In this document: piece after piece, positions 35,014 through 47,208 of the stretch
Layout of the letters: each line of letters opens with the position of its first letter
How positions within the stretch are numbered: the stretch's first letter is position 1
Assembly: GCA_015501605.1 (NCBI GenBank)
Contig: JADNRZ010000006.1
Coordinates: forward strand, 682,001 to 746,000
From: Panaeolus papilionaceus
Lineage: Eukaryota; Basidiomycota; Agaricomycetes; Agaricales
Length of the DNA stretch: 64,000 nucleotides
Direction of reading: 5' to 3'
Made by a program: the position numbers and the translations under genes
Notes under the pieces: model-generated
Database searches by the model: none
The model's input: only the letters and a program-made list of their open reading frames with translations
What the model was told of the DNA's origin: nothing

Positions 35014-37257
35014 TCAAACACCTTCGTATTTCTTTTTCGACTTGAACTTCCTTTTTTGAGCTTCGCCCTTGTTTGGCTGCCTAGCATCGCCTTGGAGTTT
35101 CTGTCGCGCGTTTTCGTGTTCAACATGGCGTGTTTGACTGTCCCGAGCACTTCGAACCGAGTACTGGTGATACGGTGTCCCAGAGCTGGTAGTAGCGATC
35201 GAGGATCCGTCACTCTCGACAACTTGCCTTGCATCAAGTTTGTTGGGCGTGCCCCCAGTCTTTGGTCCATGTTCGTCCGAGCCATTCTGATAATTACCCC
35301 TTGACCGAGGTCGATAGACAGGCCGTTGTTTGTGCACAGGAAGAAGTTTATCAGCAGAGTTGTCCTCCTCGACGACGGAAGAAAGCCTTCGCTGGATCAA
35401 ACGCGCTAGGGGTATAGAGCGAGGATGTTGGCCAGTCAAGTTCTTTCGTCGGTCAGATGAAGCAAACTGTTCAGGTGCCGGGTTCGTATTCGTACGTTCT
35501 TGCACCTGTCCTTCCATAGTAGAACCTTTCACCTCAGGCATGTGGTTATTTCCATAGTCCCGGGCCCCAAGGTTAGATAGACCAGACGAGTAAGAGCGGT
35601 GACGAGGGTTCAAATGGGATTCTTGTCGATTGAGGACCATTTCTTGGTCACGAAGTTGACGCATATATGTCATTAGATTTGCGGCATGGTCGTCAAAACC
35701 ATCAAGGTAAGGAGAGTAGCCACAAGAGTCCTGTATTGATAGATTCTGAAGCGATCCTTCCAGAGGATTATCGAGTAGCTTGTTCAGACCAGATATGCTC
35801 GTCAGACTAGGTAGCGCGGGGTGGGGAAAGACCGGAGACCACTCCGGTGAAACCGTGGCGGGGGGCGTGGGCAACTCGGTTTCTGAACGGGGCATTGGAT
35901 GTTGTCCTCCTAGGAATGCCGTTGCCGAGGGAAAATCCTTCATCGCTTCGCGACTGATGGCGCCTAATGCAGAGGAGTTAATGTTGTTGGATGGAATAAA
36001 CACTTGTGCTGCTGTATTCAGACGAGTTGAAGGACGCAAGGCGGACTCGCCTAAGGATGAGTGAGCCATAGTATTGCGCTTGTCCAAGAATGGGTAGAGG
36101 TATCGCGGTGCTGAAGAGGTTAAACTTTCCGCTCGCAAGAAATCTTGTCGTGGTACCAGTGTTGCCAGATCTATGCTATTCATACGACTGTACTGCAGTG
36201 TCTGAGGCTTTGGTTTGGTGTTGACATCAGAAGCGAGAGTCGACGACGCCTTGAGAACGGAACGGCGAAGCTCTTTGGTCATCAAGATGTTTCGCGGTTC
36301 GACCAGATTAATGACCCCCTCAGAGCCATAGCGCGTAGCAAAGGTTTTGTCCAGTTTAGATGTCTGAGGTAAATTGTCCGCTACCCAGTTTGGCGCCTGA
36401 AGAGCGTGAGTCCCCCGAGCGGACTTGATCTGTGATTGTGCTTCATCCAATCCCAGACCCCATATTTTATGAGGAAGGTCATCACCGTCGATGACTGTGC
36501 CTTCAGCGCCGCTAAGAGTAAAGCATGAGGACAAGTCGATGGGAGGAAGAATAAGTAGAGGGTTCGTACGATGGACAGCGCGCATAGGGCAAAGATAGAG
36601 GACCATGAAGGGCAGGAATCGGCTTTGGGGGACTACTCGCCCAAGACGTCCAATCTATGTATGGATTAGTTTTTTAGTCCTTGCTTTAGATACGCGTCAC
36701 AAACCTGGATTTTTACTTTCTGGACGATGTAGTAGGTCAGGGACATGAAAGTTATTCCCAATAATCATGATGGAATCCGGTGAGGAAGGCGAAGGCGTAC
36801 GAGGAAAGTCGTTCATGCACTGACGACGACCATCCCCACTATTGGCACGAGTGCCAGGTTCGATGGAGAAGTACATGTCACCGGGGATGTCATGCATATA
36901 CTGTGATCGATGAGTGTCATTCTCGAGGTAAACATCTGGCATTGACACAATCCGTCGCGCCGGAAGGATCGGATCGGACTCCGATAGTTGCTGATTTGGC
37001 AGCGAAGAGACGCGAGAGGTCCTGGTTTGAAGCATAGAAGGACGTTGACCAGCAATAGCATGATACTTTTGACCCTTTGGAATATTGCGAGACGAAGGAC
37101 AGTTGTTGTCAGAGAACGCCAGTTGACTGTATGCGGTCTCAACACCCTTCACGCCAACAGAAGTAATGACAGGCGATGGTTCTAGAAAAGCAGCAAGCTC
37201 TGTTTGAACGGATTTATGAGCGTAGTGTTTCACAAAAACAGCGGTTGAAGAAGCCAT
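35014..37257 (-). CDS. Hypothetical protein, fungal, disordered
   Basis: No family recognised. Two exons, joined at an intron near 36715..36645, give about 710 residues. The N-terminus is MASSTAVFVKHYAHKSVQTE. Most of the protein is Ser-, Pro-, Thr- and Arg-rich and likely disordered (ELPTPPATVSPEWSPVFP, MNDFPRTPSPSSPDS), with scattered SP and TP sites suited to proline-directed kinases. The C-terminus is strongly basic (KRKFKSKKKYEGV), which could be a nuclear signal. The 5' flank at 37258-37340 is CT-rich on the sense strand. The acceptor was set at GAGTAG because the nearer CATAG gives a frame that soon stops; this is not certain. Lies 154 bp downstream of RNase H2B in the same direction. 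Confidence 0.7.
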
Positions 37258-37411
37258 AGATCTAGAAATTCAAGAAAAAAGAAAACAGGAAAACAAGAGA
37301 CAGAGAGGCAGAGAGTGAAAGAGAGAAAGAGATTAAATAAACAAATAATCTTGATTAGTCAGAAGTGATATAATAGCAAGGGTATATAATTAGATAACAT
37401 TACACTCTTCT

Positions 37412-38754
37412 CTAGCTTTTATTGAAGAAGCTAGAGATTTTAGCCATTCCGCTGACATTAACTTTCTTCAACGTTTCAACCCCATGTGACGCTTTGGTGG
37501 CTTTACGTTTCTTGTCCGTCGCAGCAGCAGCCTTACCCTTCTTGCCCCCAGGAGGTGCAGTAGTAGCAGCATTCTTCATAGCTATTTCATTGAGCCAACT
37601 TATGTGTTGGTCCAACGACGTAAAGCTGCAACATTCCAGTTAGATATCATCAGGCATATTGGGATGCTGATGTCACTCACTCATAGGACTTGAGCAGTAA
37701 AGTTCTGTGCTCAGGAGACAGATATTGAGCCAACAAGTCACAGCTTGCGCGGATGCGACCAACTAGCATGCTACCGTTAACCTTCAACTCCATTGCCAAA
37801 CTATATCACGTACGATTCAACAACTCTTCCTTCCCGTCGTCCATTAATCCATCGCGTGCTAAATTTCTGGTAACTGTTTTGGATGCTTTGAAAGCCTGAC
37901 TTTCTGCAATACGAAAAACTCTGGCTTTCAAATATTCCAGCAGTTTTTCGGACGAAAAGCGGTACACAGTAATTTCTTGGGTCACTTCTACTCGTAAGGT
38001 CAGTACCAAATCGAACATTTTTCATTATGATGACAACCTTTTTTTTCACATATCTGTGCTATCGAGTTCTTTACACACTCTAGGGTGCTGAATTCCGAAA
38101 TATCCTGCTTCGTCGGCATAGCCGTATCCTCGCTTGCTTGGCATGTAATTTGAGCAGCAGCTGCCTCATATATATCGTCGGCTGTCCTGAATTGTGAGAA
38201 AGCTTCATTCTGCGCAGCAAGAAATTAGACCTGTGAATGTTAAGAATCCATTGAGAAGAAACGCACAGATTGAGAAGCTGTCATGATTGGTAGCAGCAGG
38301 AGAGCAGGATCAATGGGTGTCATCACTAATAACTTTCCATCTAAACATATGGGCGGCTATATGCAGCTGTATTTGAGTCAAATGAGAGGAAAGTGCTGAC
38401 CTTCCACGACTTCTTGGTCAATAATCCATGACCTCTCATCTGGGGGACTGATAGCCTGTATTTCCAAAATGGTGTTTGTCGCAGACCCTGTTGGTAGGAA
38501 CAACGACGGCAGACCTAGAAAAGACTATCAGCAAAGCAAAAAAGCCCAAAGGTATAAGTTGTACCAGTTCTGGGATGTATCAAGCGTAAAATGTTCAAAC
38601 GACTTGCTTTTGCGTTTGGCACATCATGCATCCCATTTTCCAATGCAGATGCTAGTAGTTGCACGACATCTTCGCACATACGTTAGAAATACAGAACGAG
38701 GGAAAGCCTATTGCGCTTCATACCTGCGGGTAAGATTGAGAGGATAGGAGGCAT
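37412..38754 (-). CDS. RNH202: Ribonuclease H2 subunit B
   Basis: Non-catalytic subunit of RNase H2, which removes ribonucleotides from DNA and RNA from hybrids in the nucleus. Exons read: MPPILSILPA; DVVQLLASALENG to LRLIHPRTG; LPSLFLPTGS to SWIIDQEVVE; GKLLVMTPIDPALLLLP; then a helical part with FRTADDIYEAAAAQI, EYLKARVFRIAESQAF and GSMLVGRIRASCDLLAQYL; and the end SLDQHISWLNEIA. The last eight conserved residues MAKISSFF form a PIP-box-like PCNA-binding motif, close to the human RNASEH2B motif. Stop at 37412-37414. Seven or so introns. The start at 38754 is the only reasonable ATG but makes the N-terminus short. Two ACGCGT boxes lie about 84 and 106 bp upstream. Confidence 0.85.
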
Positions 38755-39092
38755 CTGAACTACTTCGATAATGAGTTGTAATTGCGAGTTCGGTTGGAAC
38801 TTGGAATGAAGTGTGTCAGTGCAGCGTGACAAAGTGGACGCGTTTCATGATGTGACAATACGCGTTATTTGTGTTGCTTTGGTCGACAAGCGTGAAGCGG
38901 AGCAGGCCGACCGTCAAGCTCTGGACTCCTCCCTATCCGCCTTTGAGCGCTCGTTCCATATCCGGTTGTCGGTTTTGTGACAATTAATGATATGTGGTCA
39001 AAGATATATTATTTACATTTCCTTCAAATCTTATCCCAATCTTCTGGGCTAGTTATTTTGAATCACAACTCCGCACATCCGAGGGAACATTG
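38755..39092. promoter_or_regulatory. RNH202 promoter with two ACGCGT (MCB) boxes
   Basis: The gap between DNA ligase I and RNase H2B. ACGCGT is present at 38838-38843 and 38860-38865, 22 bp apart. In yeasts MCB pairs drive G1/S expression through MBF; the RNase H2 and DNA replication link makes this credible. Confidence 0.5.
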
Positions 39093-42037
39093 TCATCGTT
39101 CCAATTCGTCAAATTCCTCACCAGCGGAATAATCAGAGCTCTCGAAATCGGCGTCTATGAGATCTCCGTCGTCGTTTGCGGGGCTCGTACCGGTTTTTCC
39201 TTGTTGGTTTGTCCAAATGCTCACAAGGAATGCAGGGGTGTTCGCATCTTCGATCTTCTTGTCTTCACGCACTCTGATGAACCGAGGGAATCGTAGACTA
39301 AGGCCTCTTCCAGATGATGTCAAACTTTGGGCAGCCACAGATACGGGACTTTCAGTGATACTTCCGGGATCTGTCAATAAGGAAACTTGTTATATCGGAG
39401 GGGTTAGACTTACTCTGCACCGCGAATCTCCCATACCTCACTCGGCCTGAAGTAAACATCGGGTTTAAACCCTATATAGCAATATCAGCCAGACTTTTCG
39501 AAATTTATGGGGAGATAGAACGGCGCTAACCTCCCATCTCACATTCCCATAATCGCTTTCGGCTGCAAAAGTCTGACTCCTCGGAATATCGCTCCTTCAT
39601 GGACTAGAAACTCTGTGAGAAAGACCTAATAGGATCGGGCGCTACTACGAGTACCTTGTAGAATGCATCCGTAAACCCCGACATGCATTTACAGAGAGCT
39701 ACTGGTCCGCCTTTTTGTGGATCCCAAAGTGCGAACAAAACGGGACTCCACCATTGCACCTTTCTACCATTGCCATACCAGGCGCCAACAGGAATAACGT
39801 CAATGGAATCACCCATGGTGTCAATGTAATCCTTCTTGAGCTTCAGCCATGCGGACGTTCTCAGGTCTGGCTCATAGGTTGACGGCAAAGCCTTTAGTCG
39901 ACTTTGATGTTTCTTCTCGTCCGTCTCTAAAACTTTTGCCTTGTCCAGCAGCTAGGTAAAGCGTCAGCAAAACCCAACCGTGTATCAAAAAGTCTTGTAA
40001 CACCTTGATCATCAATCCTTCGCATTTTTGTTCGACTGCCTGTGCCATGAATTCCTCGATGGATACATCACTGTTTTCGCTCTCGCAACTCTCAACAAAG
40101 TCGAATTGCGCAATAGGTTCCGCAGAACGTTGCACTCTTCTTGGATTGAAGGAAGAACGCAACGACTGTCGTCTCTCTCGGAAGGTCTTGCTCAACATAG
40201 GCTTAGAAAAGTGTTCATGAGCACAACATTCAGCAACTGACTGGTCATGGGGCTGGCTCACCTCTCCGTTCAAATACATGAGGTCGAATGCAAAAACGCA
40301 CACAGGTACTTTTACTTCGCTCAGCAAGACCTCTTTGCGAGCACGGCCTGACAATTCCTGGAAAGTCTTGAGAGTACCCGTAACTGGATCAATTGCAACA
40401 ATTTCTGCATCCAGAATGAAGGAAGATAGCCTGTGCTCTTCTAGCATTTCCTTCACGAGAATAATGACGTCTGGATACTAGACTGAACATGAGAACAGGA
40501 TCTCTGCCAAAGGATGCAACTCACTTTGTCCGTCATGTCCTCCAAGTGACGAGAAAAAAGCTTCACGACAACCTTTTGAGGTGTCTCTTGGAATGCGTGG
40601 ATTTGAGCGCGCTGGCCGTCATACTTGAACTCGGCCGCAAAAGGTTTATCACCCAGGCGGGTGTGTATTTCTGTAAGAGAGCGAATGGGAGATCCAAGCA
40701 TGGGAAGCAAAGGCACTCCTGTATCCAATGTTATTGAGGCTGACTTGGTCACGTATAGGATGCTTGTACCTACCAACAGTCACTGGCACGCGGTCAAGAA
40801 GGTTGTAGAGGCCTTGTTCTAGCAGGGCCGGGATAATTTTATCATAGCTGGGATGCTTGACATAGACCTGCTTTATGACACTTTCTGCATTCTTATACAC
40901 CATCTTGAGTTCTTCGAAGCATGAATCCTTGCCTTTGTCCTTGCCTTTAGATGCTCTGAGGATCGATAAATGCGTTTCTGAGACGTGAAGATGTGGTTCA
41001 ACAGCATTGTCAGGAGTCAACGAGGACATCAAAGCAATTGCTCGTGCTAAAGCAGTGAGAATGGAGGTTCTGACGGCTCCTACACGAAGATTTTGACAGA
41101 GAGTGCGGGTCAAGTAGCGAACTTCCTCGCCATTAGCAGCTAATAGCAGCTTTTCGATAATCTTCTGTTTCTCTTTAGCTGCACCTTGCCCTTTTGAGCG
41201 TGAAATCCTGAGCAGGGACTCATACACATGGGTTATAGTGAGTGGTGCGTGGGGAATTAAGGTACGGATGTTGGATTTGGCGGCGAAGGCGACATCACCT
41301 GGATCCCCCATATTATTGTAGAGTCGTCGGAGAGCTGCAGGTGTTAGACCAGAGATCTGTTGTAAAGAACGCGACAGAATCGAGGATCCTATTCCAAGTT
41401 CTGCTGGAATAAACTGGGGTCTAAGGGCGTTGGAAAGGAGATACACAGAGGGTAAGAGTGAGGTTGGAGACTTGACGATAATAGTCCGTAGGGTATTGGT
41501 TAGAATATTTATTATAGCGATTCTGGATCGTGTATTCGAAAGGCCCACAAACGCACGAGTTAGCAAGGCGTAGGGGACGTTTCCTGCTGGAAAGGGTTGA
41601 CAGTCCGGGTCATAGTGAACGGGATCAATATCCAAGGGATGGAACACTATATTCTTGGGCATCTCAGGTTGCATCCTCTTCTTGTCAGTGGATGTCTTGG
41701 AGGTTTTTGCAGGTATAATGGGTGCGGGCTTGCTTCTCACAGCCGGCAGTTGGGACTGGGATGTGGTCTTAACATTGTCATCATCAGAGATTTCAATGTA
41801 ATTGCTTTGATCACTGGAGATTGGAGCAAGGCTAGCATTCTGGGAGCTAGGGAGGGTACTCTTGGAGCTTCCTTGGACAAAGGCGTTCGGTTTCGGTGAG
41901 GGAGATTTGACAGACGATGTAAGGACACCGTTGACAGCAGGTGAACCAAAGAAAGTATCCAACCGTGACTGGTTATTATGAGATTTGAGGCGTTTGTTTT
42001 TAGCAGGAGTTTCTGGAGCTGTTCTCTTTTTTGACAT
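39093..42037 (-). CDS. CDC9: ATP-dependent DNA ligase I
   Basis: Seals Okazaki fragments and repair nicks in the nucleus. The N-terminus holds a PIP box QSRLDTFF at residues 23-30 after basic segments (KNKRLKSH). A Ser-rich linker and the DNA-binding domain follow (YALLTRAFVGLSNTRSRIAI, EVRYLTRTLCQNLRVGAVR). The adenylation domain carries the active-site Lys in EFKYDGQRAQIH, then FILDAEIVAID, VFAFDLMYLNGE and KCEGLMIK. The OB domain has WLKLKKDYIDTMGDSIDVIP and GAWYGNGRK. The C-terminus includes SLRFPRFIRVREDK and an acidic end, stop at 39093-39095. Six or so introns. All catalytic motifs needed are seen. Neighbours RNase H2B and, divergently, SLU7. Symbol follows yeast usage. Confidence 0.94.
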
Positions 42038-42237
42038 GGAAAGGTATGAAAGGCGCTTAAAAGGTAGAGGTACAAGGAAGTTGCTTAATTCTGTTTAATG
42101 ATGGAGGATGCAAGTGCTATATTGGTGTTATTACCAAATGCGAAACCATTATGACAACAATCATGACCAAATACCATATTTCCAAGTCTTAACCTCTAAC
42201 TACGAGGTAGATTATACTTCTCATTTTAATCATCAAC

Positions 42238-44189
42238 ATGGCTTCTTCGTCAGGTGCATCTTACTCACATATTTATTGAATATTTAACTCACTTTCAACA
42301 CAGCTATTGGTAAATTATCGAGGGAGGAGTTTCGACGACAAAAGGACCTTGAGGCGGCTCGTAAGGCTGGCACAGCACCAGCTGCTCTTGACGAAGAAGG
42401 TCGACCTATCAATCCCCATATTCCTCGTAAGTATTATAACACTTGTTTTGAAAAGATTTGCATGCAATAACCGGCTTTGCGTGGTCCAGAATATATCTCG
42501 CAGGCCCCTTGGTATCTTGACACTGGTGCACCATCCTTGAACCATCAGAGAAGACCTGATGAAGACAAAGACCGTAGCAAACTCGATACTTGGTATGACA
42601 GGGGAGCGAAGGCCGGACCTGCTGCAAAGAAATACAGGAAGGGTGCATGCGAGAATTGCGGTGCCATGACCCACAAGCGCGTAGACTGTCTGGAGAGGCC
42701 TCGCAAGAAAGGCGCAAAATATACAAATAAGGACATTCAGGCGGACGACGTAGTTCAAGACGTGGCAGCCGGTTATGACGCTAAAAGAGATCGATGGAAT
42801 GGTTATGATGCAGCGGAGCACAAGAAGGTGTATGAGGAGTATGCAGCAATTGAGACTGCTAGGCAAAAGATCAGGGAGGAGGAGATTGATAACCAAACGA
42901 CAACAGATTTGGCTGCAGTGAGGAAGGTTGCGAAGGCAGGCAAATCGGAGAAGACAGACCTCGACTTTGGTTCCAGTGACGAGGACGATGAAGATGAAGA
43001 TAAATATGCCGATACAGCAGACGCCGTCGGCCAAAAGCTCGACACCAAGACTCGCATTACTGTCCGCAACCTGCGTATCCGTGAAGACACAGCCAAATAC
43101 CTCATCAATCTCGACCCCGACAGTGCTTATTATGATCCCAAAACTCGTTCAATGCGTGACGCTCCTGACAAAAATGTTGCGCCAGAAGATGTGGGTTTTT
43201 AGCAAGTTACACACAACTTTGAGGAGATACTTATTACATTATTATAGGCCAGATTTGCTGGTGACAATTTCTTCCGCTATTCCGGTGAAGCACCGGAAGT
43301 CCAAGACCTGCAACTATTTGCATGGCAGGCAGCAGCTCGTGGCAACGATGTGCATTTGAACGCCAACCCAACCCAAGGAGAACTTCTTCATTACGAATTC
43401 AAGCAGAAGAAAGAGGAACTCAAAGACACGCTCAAGGGAAGCATTCTTGCGAAATACGGCGGTGCAGAATACTTGGATTCGGCTCCCCAGGAATTGCGGC
43501 AGGGGCAAACCGAGAACTATGTCGAGTATTCGAGAACAGGACAGGTGGTCAAGGGTCGTGAAAAGGCAAAAGCAAGGTCTAAATACCCAGAAGATGGTAA
43601 CATCATTTGTTTTTAGCAGTGGGGCGTTGGTTAATTGTTTCTCTCTAGTTTATATCAACAATCACACATCAGTATGGGGATCCTGGTATGATACATCTAC
43701 CGGCACCTGGGGGTATGCTTGCTGTCACTCTACGCTGCATGTTTCGTACTGCGCTGGCAAGGTCGGAATTGAGGCGGCGGAGGCATCTAGCGCACAACAC
43801 TTGCTACGCGGTACTAAGCCCGTCGAACAACAGTCATTGCCGCTGGCTGAAAAGTCGCAAGACTCCCAGACTGAGAAGCTGGATCAAAATTACTCTAAGA
43901 AACGCATAGGGGAAGGCGATATAAAGTTGGACAAGGACCGGCTGCAAAGAGCTATTCAGGAAGAGAAGAAGCGAAAGAAAGCCGATGCAGAGGAGGAGAG
44001 GTCAAGCAAGAAGCAAAAGAGCAGCTTGGAGTCTGGTAGTCATGAAGTTACAGAGGAAGAGCTTGGTATGTCATTCACTTTCCAATGTGATTCAGTGTTA
44101 TACTTACGTCAAAATTAACAGAGGCCTACCGAATGTCGCGACGTATAACGGAAGACCCCATGGCCAACTATGTGGACGAAGACATATAA
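42238..44189 (+). CDS. SLU7: Pre-mRNA splicing factor SLU7
   Basis: Second-step splicing factor that helps choose the 3' splice site. Exon 1 is only MASSS; then [39 protein letters not shown], a diagnostic SLU7 stretch; the zinc knuckle [33 protein letters not shown]; an acidic DDEDEDK region; [20 protein letters not shown] and [55 protein letters not shown]; and the segment [21 protein letters not shown] Lys/Glu-rich tail ends ANYVDEDI at 44187-44189. Introns are short (about 42253..42302, 42426..42480, 43192..43247, 43595..43648, 44066..44121). It shares a 200-bp promoter with DNA ligase I. Confidence 0.94.
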
Positions 44190-44606
44190 GCATGAGGATT
44201 ATCTTTTTTTTCTTTTTTTTTTTATGTACAGGTTTTGCATTGTATAGTATATTAATTTCTAGTCTAAATGCTTTCTCGGCGCTTTGTTTAGCTGCCTCAA
44301 CTGCCGCGAAAAAACGATGTCGTGAATAGCGCTGTTTCATGCGCCGCCATTATACCTGCCCCGGATTGATATTCCTCTGACCATCAAGGTACGTCAACTG
44401 AGGTCAGGACTTGGCGCGAATTAGAAACTCAGTTGTTAGCAGGGATGAAGCATGGAAGCCCCTGCTCCCTGGTTACACCTTTTGTCAGCGCCATCAATTA
44501 CTCCCAGAACTTGCCAACAGGCCTCTAAATACTTCTCGCTTGGGGGGAATATAAATAATGCCCATTGTCATGATCGTTGTATCATCAACTTCCCCACCAG
44601 TGAACC
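44190..44606. other. Intergenic region between SLU7 and epoxide hydrolase
   Basis: A T-rich 3' flank (44203-44223) followed by the presumed promoter of the hydrolase gene. No other feature recognised. Confidence 0.5.
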
Positions 44607-45939
44607 ATGTCTCAGCCAAAACCGTTCACGATCGATGTCGACTCGCGCAAGCTGGACTGGATTACCCAACGTGTCCAAACGGCAAATGTCATTCCTGATG
44701 TTCACCAGCCTGAAGGTAAAGAATGGGCCGATGGTGTTCCCAGCTCCACTGTAAACGACCTCGTTGAATACTGGAAAACTTCATACGACTGGAGGAAGGT
44801 CGAACAGAAGCTCAACGCGACATACAAGATGTTTACAATCGACATCGTCGAAGGGAATGAGACCATCAATCTTCATTTCGTTCACCACCGGAGCTCTCGT
44901 CGCGATGCAATTCCATTACTATTCGCCCATGGTTGGCCGGGAAACTTTACAGAGGCATGAATCTCTACTGCAATGTTTCTAGCCGAAGTTAACATTCAAA
45001 TATCTTCAGGTGGAGGGTCTGTTGAGCCTCACAGAGCCAGCAGATTCGACGCAACAAGCATTTCACATTGTTGCGCCTACAATTCCGGGGTTTGTGTTTT
45101 CATCCTCTCCAAAGGTAGGCAAACATGTATATGTATTTTTTTTCAGTCTTTGACGCGTCGTTCAGAGTCCAGGCTTTAACATTCCCCGAATTGCCGAGGT
45201 TTATCATAGACTTATGCTCAAGCTGGGTTATACTCATTACATCGGCCAAGGTGGCGACTGGGGCTCGTTCATTCAACGGTCCATTGCCATTGCACACCCA
45301 GAAGCATGTCTCGGTATCCACCTAAACATGATCATGGCTCTCCCACCCGCACCCACACAAAACCCCTTGACCCTCCTGTGGTTGATCCTCAGGTGGTTCA
45401 CTGACGAGGAAAAGAAGCGCCTTGGCAGGATGAAGTGGTGGATGGACGATGAATCTGGTTATTCCAGAATTCAAGGAACGAAGCCGCAAACAATCTCCCT
45501 TGCTCTCCTGGATTCTCCCGTTGGCATGCTCTCTTGGATTCGTGAAAAACTGGAAGCACTGATAACTCCCGGATACATTTGGGATAAGGAGAAAGTCATT
45601 ACCTGGACAATGCTATACCTCTTGTCGGACAGCTCCTGGCACGCCCGGATATACAAAGAGTCGATACCAGGCCTCCGACAGCAAGTCTTGGAGAAAAAGG
45701 TTCCTTCAGGAGTGGCATTTGGTGCAAGCATGTTCCCCTATGATGTGGGCTATGTGCCAGTCTGGTGGGCAAAGGCATCCGTAGCTGAAAATATTACACT
45801 GTGGAAGGAACACGACAAAGGCGGGCATTTCCCATCGGTAGAATACCCAAGCCTTTTGATGAACGATATCTGGGAATTTGTTGGTGGTCTCCCTGCAAGT
45901 ACGCGACAATTATTGAGCTCGAGGAGTTCCAAGTTATGA
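44607..45939 (+). CDS. Epoxide hydrolase (EHN domain + alpha/beta hydrolase)
   Basis: Enzyme of the microsomal/juvenile-hormone epoxide hydrolase type. The N-terminal EHN domain starts MSQPKPFTIDVDSRKLDWI and includes WADGVPSSTVNDLVEYWKT and YDWRKVEQKLN. The hydrolase core shows the oxyanion motif HGWPGNFTE, APTIPGFVFSSSP, and the nucleophile Asp in GQGGDWGSFIQ. Later parts are SPVGMLSWIREKLEAL, TWTMLYLLSD and the catalytic His in EHDKGGHFPSVEYP. Stop at 45937-45939. Introns lie near 44957..45009, 45115..45171 and possibly one more. The catalytic Asp and His are present, so it should open epoxides to diols; the natural substrate is unknown. No signal peptide or N-terminal anchor is visible, suggesting a soluble protein. 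Confidence 0.9.
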
Positions 45940-46206
45940 AATAATAGAGTCGTTTGCTAGTTTGCGTCTTCATTTAGATCACTTACATCCCATTGGTCTT
46001 TGCTTTAGTTTCCTAGATTTGCTTATTATTTAACCTTGTAAAAACTTATATCTTGGCTATTATACAGAACCCATAAATTAACTTGTTTTGTAACCGAGCA
46101 ACACGTGTAGGCGTTGTTTGTACAAACTTCCACACCGCCCGAACATATTTTGAACCCAGGTTGTCATCATCACTGCAATGTCCCCCACATCGTCCTACTC
46201 CTCACT

Positions 46207-47208
46207 ATGATACACATTACTACTGCACCGGCTCTACTTATCGGTATTGGTGCCCGGCTTATACTCGATCACTTTACGCGTTCAGATGGCCCATTTGTCA
46301 AGGATTTCATACTTGTAGGGACCTGGCAGGGTGTTGCATTACACTACGCAACCAAAACATCAGGGCTTTCTGGGTTCGGAATCATTGTCGCCTTTGGAAT
46401 TGCTGCGAAACTCTTTATTGAATTCAATTTCTCGCCCGATGTCATGCGATGCGCTACGACTATTCTAGGGGTTGCGCTTGGTGTGCTATTCACCGATCTC
46501 CTTTCTCAATATCTCGATAAACCTCGCGCGCTGTCGAGTCGACGGAGGAAGCGGTCGAGTTCTGTCACTCAGAAACCGGAAAGGAAGGAAAGGCTTGTGC
46601 AGTTCCGGCCCAGCACACAGGGGGCAACCTCTACAACCATCACAGATCTCACAGACGCGGGGGATGCCTCACATGTCATTTCAGATATCACTTCCGTCGA
46701 CTCGAATTCAGATAGGATAGGCCCAATCAGCTCGTTGTCACCGGTAGAACGAGAAATCCATATACTACGGACGCGGGCATCACTTGCGGACAGTGAACGC
46801 CGTCGGTTGAAGGAGGAAAGGAAATGGGCCATTTCTCAAGGGAATTTGGCGAGAGCATCACAGATGAAGTGGGAGGTAAAACGGTATACTGCGTTGATGC
46901 AGACATTCAACCAGGAAGCAAGTTTGAAAGAGGAAGAAGGTAATTGCTATCTTGCGAGATCCGACTACCGACTAAAATTCAGAATAATTTTGCCAGTTGC
47001 CAATTCCCAGAAAAACGTATCCTCGCACTCACCACAGTCTTCGACAACCGCCAAGGATAAAACCCCACGAATAAACCCAGAAAACCCACTTTCCCAACCT
47101 ACGCATGTCTCTAGACTTCCCAGCTCATCCAACGGTGTCAATGTTCGCCCAACAAGGAAATCTTCCTCAAAACGACCTCTAAACGGCAAGGGACCAACGA
47201 ATGGGTAG
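46207..47208 (+). CDS. Hypothetical multi-pass membrane protein with coiled coil
   Basis: Not recognised as a named family. From the ATG at 46207 the first about 110 residues contain three or four hydrophobic helices (TAPALLIGIGARLIL, FIIVG-like FILVGTWQGVALHY, FGIIVAFGIAAKLFIEF, TTILGVALGVLFTDLL). A basic stretch RRRKRSSS marks the cytosolic side. Then comes a charged helix likely to form a coiled coil (IHILRTRASLADSERRRLKEE, AISQGNLARASQMKWEVK) and a Ser/Pro/Lys-rich tail ending NGKGPTNG. The frame is open throughout, though 46940..46983 has the ends of a small intron. Such membrane-plus-coiled-coil proteins are common orphan genes in agaricomycetes. An upstream in-frame start at 46114 lacks a good hydrophobic leader and was not used. 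Confidence 0.65.
   Translation: MIHITTAPALLIGIGARLILDHFTRSDGPFVKDFILVGTWQGVALHYATKTSGLSGFGIIVAFGIAAKLFIEFNFSPDVMRCATTILGVALGVLFTDLLSQYLDKPRALSSRRRKRSSSVTQKPERKERLVQFRPSTQGATSTTITDLTDAGDASHVISDITSVDSNSDRIGPISSLSPVEREIHILRTRASLADSERRRLKEERKWAISQGNLARASQMKWEVKRYTALMQTFNQEASLKEEEGNCYLARSDYRLKFRIILPVANSQKNVSSHSPQSSTTAKDKTPRINPENPLSQPTHVSRLPSSSNGVNVRPTRKSSSKRPLNGKGPTNG

Noticed and set aside
42315..43034. 239-codon minus-strand open frame
   Set aside because: Antisense shadow of SLU7, whose plus-strand motifs are unambiguous.
43447..43620. Plus-strand open frame overlapping SLU7 with an apparent second reading
   Set aside because: Its first part is a frame shadow; only the part after 43649 continues SLU7 in frame.
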